Source of the DNA: CAYFQB01 sp964345225 | GTDB lineage: Bacteria; Nitrospirota; Thermodesulfovibrionia; Thermodesulfovibrionales; UBA6898 | Length of the DNA: 64,000 nt | Direction: 5' to 3' | Assembly (NCBI GenBank): GCA_964345225.1 | Contig: CAYFQB010000016.1 | Span: 1-64,000, forward strand | In this document: piece after piece, positions 8,924-17,329 of the stretch | How the letters are laid out: every line of letters starts with the position of its first letter | How positions within the stretch are numbered: position 1 is the stretch's first letter | Translations under genes and position numbers: made by a program | The notes under the pieces: model-generated | The model's database searches: none | Told to the model about the DNA's origin: nothing | The model's input: the letters and a program-made list of their open reading frames with translations, nothing else

Positions 8924-9466
8924 GTGAAGAAAATAATAATAGCAGGCTCAGGTGGGCAGGGAATCCTGTTCTTTAGTAAAGTATTGGCTTTTGCAAGCAT
9001 GCTTGAAGGTAAAGAGGTGACATGGTTTCCATCTTATGGGGCTGAGATAAGAGGTGGAACAGCCAATTGTACGGTTGTTATCTCTGATGATATGATCGGT
9101 TCTCCTGTTGTACTTACACCTGATATACTGATATCGATGAATAAGGTATCTCTGGATAAATTTTGCTCCAGGCTCATAAAAAAAGGCATTCTTTTTTTTG
9201 ATTCATCACTAATAAAAAATCCTGCTTTAAGAATTGATATAGAATCAGTCCCTGTACCTGCTACAAAAATAGCAAGTTCTATAGGTAATACAAAATCAGC
9301 CAACATGGTAATGCTCGGAGCATTAATAGCCAAAACAGGTATTCTGAAGAAGCCGTCGATACTCAGCATTTTTAACCGCACAGAACCTGGAAGAATTGTC
9401 AGTGCAAAGATTAATACCAACTCGGTTTTGGAAGGAATCAAATACATTGAAATTTCGAAAAGCTAA
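8924..9466 (+). CDS. korC: 2-oxoacid:ferredoxin oxidoreductase, gamma subunit
   Basis: Gamma subunit of 180 aa, recognisable from AGSGGQGILFFSKVLA at the N-terminus and WFPSYGAEIRGGTANC (about 37-52), hallmarks of the KorC/PorG/VorC family. It starts with GTG three bases after the beta gene stop. Its own end overlaps the following acetyltransferase by 20 bp. With the beta subunit it forms half of the usual alpha-beta-gamma-delta set. The exact substrate (2-oxoglutarate, pyruvate or branched-chain) cannot be settled from the gamma subunit. Confidence 0.92.
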   Translation: MKKIIIAGSGGQGILFFSKVLAFASMLEGKEVTWFPSYGAEIRGGTANCTVVISDDMIGSPVVLTPDILISMNKVSLDKFCSRLIKKGILFFDSSLIKNPALRIDIESVPVPATKIASSIGNTKSANMVMLGALIAKTGILKKPSILSIFNRTEPGRIVSAKINTNSVLEGIKYIEISKS

Positions 9467-9899
9467 AATTCCAGATCTTAAAGATGTTCATAAACTTATA
9501 AATGAATTTGCACGTAAAGATGAGATGATTCCTAGGTCCTTTAATGAGCTGTATGAAAATATCAGGGATTATCTGGTTTTTGAAAATCATGGAAAAATCC
9601 ATGGAATATGTGCACTGCATATCATGTGGGAAGACCTTGCTGAAATACGTTCACTTGCGGTTAGAAAAGAATACCAGAAAATTGGAATTGGCAAAAAACT
9701 GGTCAAACGCTGTCTCATCGAAGCAAAAGCACTTGGCATAAAAAGAGTGTTTGTTCTTACTTATCATCCATCCTTCTTTAAAAGAATAGGGTTCCTTGAT
9801 GTAGAAAAATCCAGTCTGCCTCAAAAAATTTGGGGAGACTGTGTCAGATGTTCAAAATTTCCAGAATGTGATGAAAATGCATTAATTATCAATCTTTAA
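9447..9899 (+). CDS. argA: GNAT acetyltransferase, short ArgA-type N-acetylglutamate synthase
   Basis: About 150 aa, one GNAT domain. The acetyl-CoA loop reads RKEYQKIGIGKKL, preceded by LAEIRSLAV. The C-terminal region has CVRCSKFPECDE, a cysteine pattern I associate with the short ArgA-like synthases of anaerobes and deltaproteobacteria, so the first step of arginine synthesis is the best guess. The open frame begins at 9396 inside korC, but the TTG at 9447 matches the natural GNAT start (KFRKAKIPDL) and has GGAAGG upstream. It overlaps korC by 20 bp. A generic GNAT with another substrate remains possible. Confidence 0.75.
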   Translation: MKFRKAKIPDLKDVHKLINEFARKDEMIPRSFNELYENIRDYLVFENHGKIHGICALHIMWEDLAEIRSLAVRKEYQKIGIGKKLVKRCLIEAKALGIKRVFVLTYHPSFFKRIGFLDVEKSSLPQKIWGDCVRCSKFPECDENALIINL

Positions 9900-9954
9900 G
9901 TTTCATCTTCAAAAGAGTCTACAAAATCATAAAGATTCAATTCCACTAATCGAA

Positions 9955-10000
9955 GAGAAGTTAAGGAGTTAAGGGGTCAAGGGGTCAAGTGCTATGATTA
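9955..10000. repeat. Octad tandem array between convergent argA and GGDEF-EAL genes
   Basis: Four units with an 8-bp period, of types GTTAAGGA, GTTAAGGG and GTCAAGGG, lie at about 9959-9993 in a 169-bp gap between convergent genes. The purine-rich strand and G-run pattern resemble the 7-bp arrays elsewhere in the window, with one extra base per unit. No gene is visible in the gap. Confidence 0.6.
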
Positions 10001-10068
10001 ATTTTTTATTTTTTCACTTGAATCCTCGAATCCTTTTTAGAAGCTTTTTAGTAGATAATCAAGAAAAA

Positions 10069-11361
10069 TTAACGGACGATATCTTTAAAACCCGAGTCTG
10101 GTTTTGCAAAGAGGAAACCCTGACCAAAATTTATGCCTATCTTCATTAAAGTAGTCAATTCTTCCTGGGTCTCAATCCCTTCGGCAATTACGTTTGACTT
10201 CATCTCTTTTGAAAGGCTCATAATAGCTTTAATGAGTTCCTGCTTTAAAATATTAGTATTGATTCCCCGTACTATTGAGATGTCGAGTTTTATAAACTGA
10301 GGTTTTAACTCAACAACAGTCTCAAGACTTGAGTATCCTGCACCGGTATCATCTACAGCTATTGCAAAACCTAGATCAGAATAATATTTAACTGCTTCTT
10401 TAAAAAGATCATACTGTTCAATAGCCTCTCTTTCTGTAACCTCAAGGACTATATTAAAAGGAGTCAGCTTAAGATCTTCCAGAAACGACCTCAGATATGA
10501 ATCTCTGAATTCAGGATCTAGAACAGCGGTAGGCAGGCAGTTAAGAAAGAGTTTATGCTGCGAGTTTATTCCCTTTGCATTCTGAAGAGCCTTTTTTCTG
10601 CAAAGCCTGTCTAATTCAAAAAGCAGGTCTGTTTCTGATGCAATATCAAAAAGTATATAGGGATTTTCGTACTCTGTCGCTTCTGGTCCGCGTGTAAGTG
10701 CCTCATATCCCATTATTTCTTTATTATCAAGCTGAACAATTGGATGAAAAACTGTTCTAATACTCTCCTTTAATATTAACTCCTGGAGCTTTTCTTTATT
10801 CCTCATCAGCCTCTTGAACTCTTGATAAGTAGACATCAGTTTGGCATCGTCAATCAGCTTATTGATGAGTCTTTCATCCCTTATCAGTGGATTGTGTATA
10901 ATGACTGCATAGCCGACAACAATTCTTGGCCTTCCTCTTAAATAAGGGAATGTAATGGGAGAAATATTGTAGTTAAGAAAATCGGTTATCCTGTCGCACA
11001 TACTTTCAAGGTCTGATGGATAAAAATCTTTATTCTTTCGTTTCTCTGACAGAAAAATAATAAACTCATCTCCTCCCCTATCAACGGAAACAATAATATC
11101 ATTACGTCTGATCTCCATGCCTCTTAGGTCTAAAATAAATCTGTTGAGTTTTTTCAGTATATCTGAATACACTTTTTTGCCATAATGTCTTTCTATTTTT
11201 CCTATTTTAGTACAGTTGATATAAATGGCAGAAAGGGAATTATTTTCAGTAAGAAGATTACTTATTTGATCGATCTTTTCCTGAAAAGGTAATATTCTAT
11301 CTGAATTTTTATCAGACACTTTCACTTCGTAATATATACCGCAATATAATTCAAAATGCAA
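10069..11361 (-). CDS. GGDEF-EAL cyclic di-GMP turnover protein
   Basis: About 430 aa from the preferred start. A GGDEF domain (intact RGGDEF) is followed by a linker helix and an EAL domain with YEALTRGP, LFLNCLP, EVTE, DDTGAGYSSL, LDIS and AEGIET, i.e. the catalytic metal and phosphodiesterase residues look complete. No transmembrane helix or sensor domain is visible. The frame is open to 11538, but that part lies inside cimA in another frame. A TTG at 11361 with GGGGA upstream, or a GTG at 11325, are better candidates. It follows cimA on the same strand and is probably read through from it. Whether synthesis or degradation dominates cannot be told. Confidence 0.85.
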   Translation of the reverse strand: MHFELYCGIYYEVKVSDKNSDRILPFQEKIDQISNLLTENNSLSAIYINCTKIGKIERHYGKKVYSDILKKLNRFILDLRGMEIRRNDIIVSVDRGGDEFIIFLSEKRKNKDFYPSDLESMCDRITDFLNYNISPITFPYLRGRPRIVVGYAVIIHNPLIRDERLINKLIDDAKLMSTYQEFKRLMRNKEKLQELILKESIRTVFHPIVQLDNKEIMGYEALTRGPEATEYENPYILFDIASETDLLFELDRLCRKKALQNAKGINSQHKLFLNCLPTAVLDPEFRDSYLRSFLEDLKLTPFNIVLEVTEREAIEQYDLFKEAVKYYSDLGFAIAVDDTGAGYSSLETVVELKPQFIKLDISIVRGINTNILKQELIKAIMSLSKEMKSNVIAEGIETQEELTTLMKIGINFGQGFLFAKPDSGFKDIVR

Positions 11362-11404
11362 GAAGATATTTTCCCCGTAAAGAAGTCCTAAACTTCTACG
11401 AAAT

Positions 11405-12976
11405 CTACAGATTTTCTTCTTTAAGGAGCTTGTACTCGATACTGTCAAGAAGTGCCTGGTAGGAAGCCTCGATAATATTTTCTGAAACTCCGACTGTCCC
11501 CCACTTATTCTCTTTATCACCTGATTCAACAAGGACACGCACCTTTGCGCCAGTCCCCTTTCCTGCTGTTAATACACGGACCTTATAGTCATGAAGTTTT
11601 ACATCTTTTAGCTGAGGATAAAACCTTTCAAGTGCCTTTCTTAAAGCATTATCAAGCGCATTAACAGGGCCGTTTCCTGTTGCAGCAGTATGTTCGATAT
11701 GGCCGCTGACCTTGAGCATTATAGTCGCTTCACTCAGAGGATCCTCACCCTCTTTTCTCTTCTCAATTATTACTCTGAATCCTATCAGGTCAAAAAACCT
11801 CTTGTGCAGTCCAAGAGTCTTTTTCATAAGAAGTTCAAAAGAAGCCTCTGCACCTTCAAACTGGAAGCCCTGGTTTTCAAGGTCTTTCAAAGTAGTGACA
11901 ATATCCTGTATCTGTACAGAATCACTCGACAGTTTTATCCCGAACTCCTCTGCCTTTCTTAAAATGTTACTTCTGCCCGCGAGGTCTGATATAAGAACTC
12001 TCTGTGAATTTCCTACAAGTTCAGGTCTTATATGTTCGTATGTTTCCGGCTTTTTCCTGATCGCACTTACATGTATTCCGGCTTTATGGGCAAAAGCGCT
12101 GTCACCTGTATACGGCTGTCGTTTAAAATGCCTTAGATTAGCTATTTCATTAACGAATCTTGAAACATCTCTCAGTTTCTTAAGCTTCCCGGCATTAATA
12201 CATTTAATACCAAGTTTAAGCTGAATATTTGGAATGATAGAGATAAGATTTGCATTGCCGCATCTCTCTCCTAGGCCATTTATAGTCCCCTGTACATGAG
12301 TCGCACCGAATTCAACGGCAATTATTGAATTGGCTACGGCACAGTCAATGTCATTATGTATATGAACACCAATCGGGGTGTCAAATCTCTTTATTACCTT
12401 TTTCACAGTCTCCCTTAAAACAGTAGTTATTGTTCCACCATTCGTATCACAAAGCACAAGACAATCAGCTCCGGCAACCTGGGCAGCTTCAAGAGATTTA
12501 AGAGCATAAACGGGATTCCTCACATATCCATCAAAAAAATGCTCAGCATCGAAGAATACCTTATCCACATGCTTTTTCAGGTAGGCTATGGTGTTATGGA
12601 TTATATCAAGATTCTCTTTTAATGATATTTTCAATGCCTCTCTGACATGAAAATCCCATGCCTTTCCAAATATGGTTATTATTGAGGTCTTTGCATTAAG
12701 CAAGGCCTTTATATTTTCATCATTTTCCGGTTTTTTCCTCGGTCTTTGAGTGCTTCCGAATGCAACTATCATTGTATTTTCGAGTCCTAATTTTCTCACC
12801 TTCTTAAAATAATCAATATCCCTGGGATTTGAGCCAGGCCATCCCCCTTCAACATAATGAATTCCAAGTTCATCAAGTCTTTCCGTAATCCTTAGTTTGT
12901 CCTCGACAGAAAATGATATGTCCTCAGACTGGGCTCCGTCCCTCAGGGTTGTATCATATATCTCTATTCTTCGCAT
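11405..12976 (-). CDS. cimA: (R)-citramalate synthase
   Basis: Condenses pyruvate and acetyl-CoA to citramalate, giving a threonine-independent route to isoleucine. 523 aa, the usual length for CimA with a LeuA-type regulatory C-terminus. Seen: YDTTLRDGAQ at the N-terminus, HIHNDIDCAVAN and GLGERCGNANL in the TIM barrel, and a C-terminal LeuA-dimer domain (about 395-515), the site of isoleucine feedback in relatives. The start is 9 bp after the lysC stop. The family also includes homocitrate and isopropylmalate synthases, but the overall form is CimA type 2. Confidence 0.93.
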   Translation of the reverse strand: MRRIEIYDTTLRDGAQSEDISFSVEDKLRITERLDELGIHYVEGGWPGSNPRDIDYFKKVRKLGLENTMIVAFGSTQRPRKKPENDENIKALLNAKTSIITIFGKAWDFHVREALKISLKENLDIIHNTIAYLKKHVDKVFFDAEHFFDGYVRNPVYALKSLEAAQVAGADCLVLCDTNGGTITTVLRETVKKVIKRFDTPIGVHIHNDIDCAVANSIIAVEFGATHVQGTINGLGERCGNANLISIIPNIQLKLGIKCINAGKLKKLRDVSRFVNEIANLRHFKRQPYTGDSAFAHKAGIHVSAIRKKPETYEHIRPELVGNSQRVLISDLAGRSNILRKAEEFGIKLSSDSVQIQDIVTTLKDLENQGFQFEGAEASFELLMKKTLGLHKRFFDLIGFRVIIEKRKEGEDPLSEATIMLKVSGHIEHTAATGNGPVNALDNALRKALERFYPQLKDVKLHDYKVRVLTAGKGTGAKVRVLVESGDKENKWGTVGVSENIIEASYQALLDSIEYKLLKEENL

Positions 12977-12985
12977 AATGATTTA

Positions 12986-14206
12986 TTATACAGCAAGATT
13001 AAATGTTTCGTGCAGGACTCTGACAGCAAGTTCTGTGAACTTAAGGTCAATAACACATGAAACCTTTATTTCCGAAGTACTAATCATAATGATATTTATA
13101 TTATGATCAGCAAGTGCCTGAAACATCTTGGTGGCAACACCCGAATGAGTTCTCATGCCCACTCCTACAATAGATACCTTGCTTATATCATCCCTCATAA
13201 CAACCTTTTTTGCATTTAGCTCCTTTGCAATAGACTTTGTAACCTTTAAAGCCTTTTTTGATTCAGTCTTTGAAACTGTAAATGATATGTCTGCAAACTT
13301 TCCATCGCTGCTTATATTTTGAACAATCATGTCAACTATAATATTTCCAGAGGCAATCGGTTTGAAGAGTTTGGCTGCTATACCTGGTTTATCCGGCACA
13401 TTTACAACCGTTATTTTTGCCTGGTTTTTATCATAGACTATTCCTGATACTACAACATTCTCCATATCCTTATCCTCCTGAACGACAAGTGTTCCCGGGT
13501 TAAAATTAAAGCTTGACCTGACGACAACAGGCACATTGTATTTTTTTGCGTATTCTACCGATCTAGTCTGTAAAACCTTTGCTCCAAGACTTGCCAGCTC
13601 CATCATCTCTTCATATGATATCTTGTCAATTTTTCTTGCTTCAGGGACAATAGTCGGATCGGTAGTGTATACACCATCAACGTCGGTATAAATCTCGCAA
13701 AGGTCAGCCTCAATCGCTGCCGCTATCGCAACTGCTGAAAGGTCTGATCCGCCTCTTCCAAGTGTTGTTACATCAGCATCATCTTCGGTTACGCCCTGAA
13801 ACCCTGCAATCACTACTATATATCCGTCATTTATGGCCTTTTTTAACCTTTGACCGGTAATCCTCTCTATCTTCGCCTTCGTATGTACGGTGTCGGTTAT
13901 TATTCCAGCCTGTCTTCCGGACAGGGATATTGCTTTGTAACCTAATGCCTTAATAGCCATTGCCGTAAGAGTGCTCGTTACTCTCTCACCTGAAGAAAGC
14001 AGCATGTCCATCTCTCTATCATCCGGCTTTGGTGATATCTTATTAGCCAGATCGATCAGCTTGTCCGTTTCTCCGGACATAGCTGAGACAACAACAACGA
14101 CATTATTGCCTTTCTCTGCGGTTTTGACAACTCGGTCTGCTACTGCTTTTATCCTTTCAATACTACCAACCGATGTACCACCGTATTTTTGTATTATCAG
14201 AGCCAT
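12986..14206 (-). CDS. lysC: Aspartate kinase
   Basis: First step of the aspartate family (lysine, threonine, methionine). 406 aa. The kinase domain starts IIQKYGGTSVG and contains GRGGSDLSAVAIA and TDVDGVYTTDP. Two ACT domains follow (about 265-400), including GVGMRTHSGVA and ISTSEIKVSCVI, consistent with allosteric feedback. The size matches monofunctional aspartokinase II/III. The gene lies between apgM and cimA, so threonine and isoleucine precursor genes are grouped here. Confidence 0.96.
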   Translation of the reverse strand: MALIIQKYGGTSVGSIERIKAVADRVVKTAEKGNNVVVVVSAMSGETDKLIDLANKISPKPDDREMDMLLSSGERVTSTLTAMAIKALGYKAISLSGRQAGIITDTVHTKAKIERITGQRLKKAINDGYIVVIAGFQGVTEDDADVTTLGRGGSDLSAVAIAAAIEADLCEIYTDVDGVYTTDPTIVPEARKIDKISYEEMMELASLGAKVLQTRSVEYAKKYNVPVVVRSSFNFNPGTLVVQEDKDMENVVVSGIVYDKNQAKITVVNVPDKPGIAAKLFKPIASGNIIVDMIVQNISSDGKFADISFTVSKTESKKALKVTKSIAKELNAKKVVMRDDISKVSIVGVGMRTHSGVATKMFQALADHNINIIMISTSEIKVSCVIDLKFTELAVRVLHETFNLAV

Positions 14207-14211
14207 AATGA

Positions 14212-14289
14212 TAACAAATTAACACAGATTTCGCACATATTTAAAAAACGCAAATAATCGCAGATATATCTGTGATCTGTGTTCATCTT
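14212..14289. repeat. Short inverted repeat between lysC and apgM
   Basis: The gap carries ACACAGAT near 14222 and its inverse ATCTGTGT near 14275, with an internal palindrome CAGATATATCTG at about 14262-14273. The words recur with slight variation, giving a self-complementary stretch. It could be an intergenic repeat or a processing hairpin in the thrC-apgM-lysC-cimA transcript. There is no terminator-like T tract. Confidence 0.45.
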
Positions 14290-15498
14290 TTAATAGTTAA
14301 TAAAGTAATCGATTAATTTATATCCTTCTTCAAAAACTATTATATCCCCTCTTTTTAGTATATCTTCACTGAATTCTGCCCCTTTATTTTTCATTCTTTT
14401 TTTGCTGTCATAAATAACAAAGGGTACAGGATCATCTGTATGAGTTCTAAATTCTATGGGGGTGTAATGATCCGGCAAAAGCAAGATTCTGTATTCATCA
14501 AAGTCCTTAATAGAGTTGATCACAGTACCAACCACAAGTGCATCAAAATCTTCTATTGCCTTTATCTTGTCCTCATAACGGCCTGAATGTCCTGCTTCAT
14601 CAGGAGCCTCAACATGTATATAAACAAAGTCAACTTTTTTTAGGACTTTAAGCGATGCTTCAGCCTTGCCTTTATAGTTTGTATCAAGATAACCGGTAAT
14701 TCCCGGTACCTTTAATATCTTGAGGCCAGCACAAATTCCAAGTCCTTTTGTCAGATCAACTGCAGAGACCATAGCGCCTTCTATAGAAAATTTCTGTCTG
14801 AAAGTTGGAATTTTTGGTTTTAAGCCTTGTCCCCAAAGCCAGATGCTATTGCCGGGATTTTTACCACTCTTTTTCCTGTTTATATTGACAGGGTGGCTTT
14901 CCAGTATATCAACAGAATCAATCATCATCTGCCTTAGCATATCTTCACCCTTTCCAATAGGCAGATAGTCCATTATATCTTTTCCCAGTATATCATGTGG
15001 TGGTATGCATTCTACATCTGCAAAACCTTTCGACCAGACCATAATATGCCTGTAACTTATTCCAGGATAAAATTTAATAAAATTCGAACCGAGATTTTTT
15101 TCAATATCATTTATCAACTCTTTTGCTTCTTCTGTAGCAATATGGCCACTGCTGTAATCCTCCATTATTGCTCTGGTCTTTTCTTTATTATGTTTAAGCG
15201 TAACCAGATTGCATCTGTAGGCAACGTCATCATTTTTAAGTTTTATCCCTATACTTGCTGCCTCAAGAGGTGCCCTGCCCGTATAAAAGTCCCTGGGGTT
15301 ATAGCCAAGTATGCTTAGATTTGCAACATCAGAGCCTGGGTGCATCCCCTCTGGAATAGTCCTGACCATTCCCAGACTTCCTTCAGCAGCTAAAATATCC
15401 ATGTTAGGAGTATTGGCTTTCTGTAGAGGTGTCTTCCCGTCCAATTCCTTCAACGGCCTGTCAGCCATGCCGTCACCAATCATTACAATATATTTCAT
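14290..15498 (-). CDS. apgM: Archaeal-type cofactor-independent phosphoglycerate mutase, possible homoserine kinase
   Basis: Alkaline-phosphatase superfamily protein of 402 aa. Seen: MIGDGMADRP at the N-terminus (metal-binding Asp), GSDVANLSILGY with the phospho-acceptor Ser region, VEAPDEAGHSG and LLPDHYTP, the remaining metal ligands. ApgM interconverts 2- and 3-phosphoglycerate. In several bacteria this family sits beside thrC where thrB is missing, and annotators have proposed it as a homoserine kinase. Here it overlaps thrC by 4 bp and precedes lysC, and no GHMP-type thrB is in the window, so that alternative deserves weight. Confidence 0.85.
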   Translation of the reverse strand: MKYIVMIGDGMADRPLKELDGKTPLQKANTPNMDILAAEGSLGMVRTIPEGMHPGSDVANLSILGYNPRDFYTGRAPLEAASIGIKLKNDDVAYRCNLVTLKHNKEKTRAIMEDYSSGHIATEEAKELINDIEKNLGSNFIKFYPGISYRHIMVWSKGFADVECIPPHDILGKDIMDYLPIGKGEDMLRQMMIDSVDILESHPVNINRKKSGKNPGNSIWLWGQGLKPKIPTFRQKFSIEGAMVSAVDLTKGLGICAGLKILKVPGITGYLDTNYKGKAEASLKVLKKVDFVYIHVEAPDEAGHSGRYEDKIKAIEDFDALVVGTVINSIKDFDEYRILLLPDHYTPIEFRTHTDDPVPFVIYDSKKRMKNKGAEFSEDILKRGDIIVFEEGYKLIDYFINY

Positions 15499-16556
15499 AA
15501 AATATTTTTTATTATATTTTTAACAACATTTAAATCTGCACTTACTTTTACCGGCTCATTTGAAACCCTGAATACAATATCAGGGTCCTTCAATCCATTA
15601 CCGGTAAGGGTACATACTACGGAGTCACCTGATTTGAAATAACCTTCATGATATAGTTTAATAACACCTGCAAGAGAAGCTGCAGAAGCAGGTTCACAGA
15701 AGATTCCCTCTGATACAGCTATAAGTCTATATGCATCCAGTATTTCATCATCTGTCACAATATCTATTCTGCCGCCAGATTCTTCTTTGGCAGTCACAGC
15801 TGACATCCAACTTGCTGGATTTCCTATCCTGATTGCCGTTGCTACAGTCTCTGGTTTGTTAACTTTTTTACCAAGTACTATAGGTGCTGCTCCTTCAGCC
15901 TGAAATCCCAGCATAATCGGAAGTGTTGCAATTTTATTTGCCCGGTTGTATTCCTTATATCCTCTCCAGTATGCAGTAATATTTCCAGCATTTCCAACGG
16001 GCATTGAGTGATATTTTGGAGCATATCTCAGCTGATCGCATACTTCAAAGGCAGCAGTCTTCTGTCCTTCAAGCCTGAATGGATTTATTGAATTTACGAG
16101 AGTTATAGGATATTCTGACACAAGTGCCTTTACTATATTAAATGCATCATCAAAATTTCCGTCAATCTGCATAACATATGCACCATGCACTATAGCCTGA
16201 GAAAGCTTTCCAAGTGCAATCTTGCCTTCCGGAATGATTACAATAGCTTTAATTCCTGCCCTTGCGGCATATGCTGCTGCAGAAGCAGATGTATTTCCGG
16301 TTGACGCGCATATCACGGCCTTTGATCCTGACTCAACAGCCTTTGTCAGAGCAAGGGTCATGCCCCTGTCCTTGAATGAACCTGTAGGATTTGACCCCTC
16401 GAACTTAAAATACAGGTCAAGGTTAAGACCGATTTTATTCCTTAGATTCAAGGCTTTTATAAGTGGGGTATTTCCCTCATTTAGAGTTATGACATGTGTC
16501 CTGTCAGTTACAGGGAGAAAATTATTGTAAGCGTCTATTATTCCTTTCCAAGCCAT
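15495..16556 (-). CDS. thrC: Threonine synthase (compact form)
   Basis: PLP enzyme converting O-phosphohomoserine to threonine. 353 aa, the short Bacillus-like class. Seen: GNTPLI, the PLP lysine in GSFKDRGMTLA, ASTGNTSASAAA (phosphate-binding loop) and SEGIFCEPASAAS near the C-terminus. It heads an apparent thrC-apgM-lysC-cimA operon. A second, longer threonine synthase homologue lies at 17330-18571. AAAGGAAAAG upstream supports the ATG start. Confidence 0.93.
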   Translation of the reverse strand: MAWKGIIDAYNNFLPVTDRTHVITLNEGNTPLIKALNLRNKIGLNLDLYFKFEGSNPTGSFKDRGMTLALTKAVESGSKAVICASTGNTSASAAAYAARAGIKAIVIIPEGKIALGKLSQAIVHGAYVMQIDGNFDDAFNIVKALVSEYPITLVNSINPFRLEGQKTAAFEVCDQLRYAPKYHSMPVGNAGNITAYWRGYKEYNRANKIATLPIMLGFQAEGAAPIVLGKKVNKPETVATAIRIGNPASWMSAVTAKEESGGRIDIVTDDEILDAYRLIAVSEGIFCEPASAASLAGVIKLYHEGYFKSGDSVVCTLTGNGLKDPDIVFRVSNEPVKVSADLNVVKNIIKNIL

Positions 16557-16564
16557 TTAGTCTT

Positions 16565-16690
16565 CTTTTCCTTAATCATCGCTTTGCGCATAGCGTTACT
16601 TTACCTCCTTACTTTTTCTTCAATTTTCAATCTTCAATTCCTTAATCTCTCAATTCCTAAATTTTCAATTTTCAATTTTCTTAGAGCTCT
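16565..16690. repeat. Heptad and TTCAATT tandem arrays upstream of thrC
   Basis: Two adjoining arrays. At 16580-16618 heptads such as GCTTTGC, GCATAGC and TACCTCC. At 16619-16681 repeated TTCAATT with 7-8 bp spacing. The first shares words with 48211-48310 in opposite orientation. They lie between the NIL gene and thrC, both on the minus strand, and so would form part of the thrC leader. No gene is seen in the gap. Confidence 0.65.
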
Positions 16691-16692
16691 TC

Positions 16693-16929
16693 CTATTCAA
16701 CAATATCCCCTTCTACCAGTTCTACTTCTATCTTCTTTTCCTTCAACCATTGAATCCCCTTTTCCAGATTTTCATCGGAGCCTTCCAATTCAAGTATCAT
16801 TTCACCAACTGTCTCTGTAACCCTTGCCCTTCTGATATTGGGCATCACATCAAACTGTTTTGCCATAGTAAAAATCACCGGTTCTTTAATTAGTTCCTGT
16901 GGGAAGGTCAGTTTAACCCTTCTTTTCAT
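16693..16929 (-). CDS. NIL-domain protein
   Basis: 78 aa, essentially one NIL domain, the small ferredoxin-like fold found at the C-terminus of the methionine ABC ATPase MetN and fused to ferredoxins in sulfur-metabolism proteins. Seen: KRRVKLTFPQELIKEPVI, then IRRARVTETVGEMILELEG, the usual opening and second strand. No cysteine motif. GGGAGG upstream supports the start. It follows the ubiquitin-like sulfur carrier by about 79 bp on the same strand. Its likely role is ligand sensing or partner binding in sulfur amino acid metabolism; the exact role is unknown. Confidence 0.85.
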   Translation of the reverse strand: MKRRVKLTFPQELIKEPVIFTMAKQFDVMPNIRRARVTETVGEMILELEGSDENLEKGIQWLKEKKIEVELVEGDIVE

Positions 16930-17008
16930 TATTTCCTCCCATATTTATAAGTAGCCTTAAAACGTTAGCAGCAAGAACATTCATGTTTACAGTCTACTCC
17001 CTAACAGC

Positions 17009-17293
17009 TTATTTAATTAATGTGCCCCCTGCGATAGCAGGTACTATTGAAACCTCATCACCATCTTTAACTTCGGTTTCTTCTCCATTAAGGAATCTTA
17101 TATCATCTTCATTCAGATAGATATTAACGAATCTTCTTATTTTGCCATTTTCAGAAATTCGTTCGGCAATACCAGGGAATTTCTTATCAAGATCATTAAT
17201 AAGAGTTATAACTGTACCGGCATCTCCTTCAACTTCATCCTTGCCCTGGGTAAGCCTTTGCAATGGAGTTGGGATTCTTACTTTTACTGCCAT
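17009..17293 (-). CDS. MoaD/ThiS-family ubiquitin-like sulfur carrier protein
   Basis: 94 aa, beta-grasp fold. Seen: VKVRIPTPLQRLT start, a central NDLDKKFPGI helix, RFVNIYLNEDDIRFL, then DGDEVSIVPAIAGG near the end. The protein continues four residues beyond the diglycine (TLIK). Carriers of this type must be trimmed by a JAMM-type protease before thiocarboxylate formation, as in Wolinella-type homocysteine biosynthesis. The gene lies 36 bp after a threonine synthase paralogue and before a NIL protein, a context that points to sulfur amino acid synthesis rather than molybdopterin. AAGGAGG precedes the ATG. Confidence 0.9.
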   Translation of the reverse strand: MAVKVRIPTPLQRLTQGKDEVEGDAGTVITLINDLDKKFPGIAERISENGKIRRFVNIYLNEDDIRFLNGEETEVKDGDEVSIVPAIAGGTLIK

Positions 17294-17329
17294 TTATTCT
17301 CCTCCTTATAGGTCGTAAACCTTAAAAGT

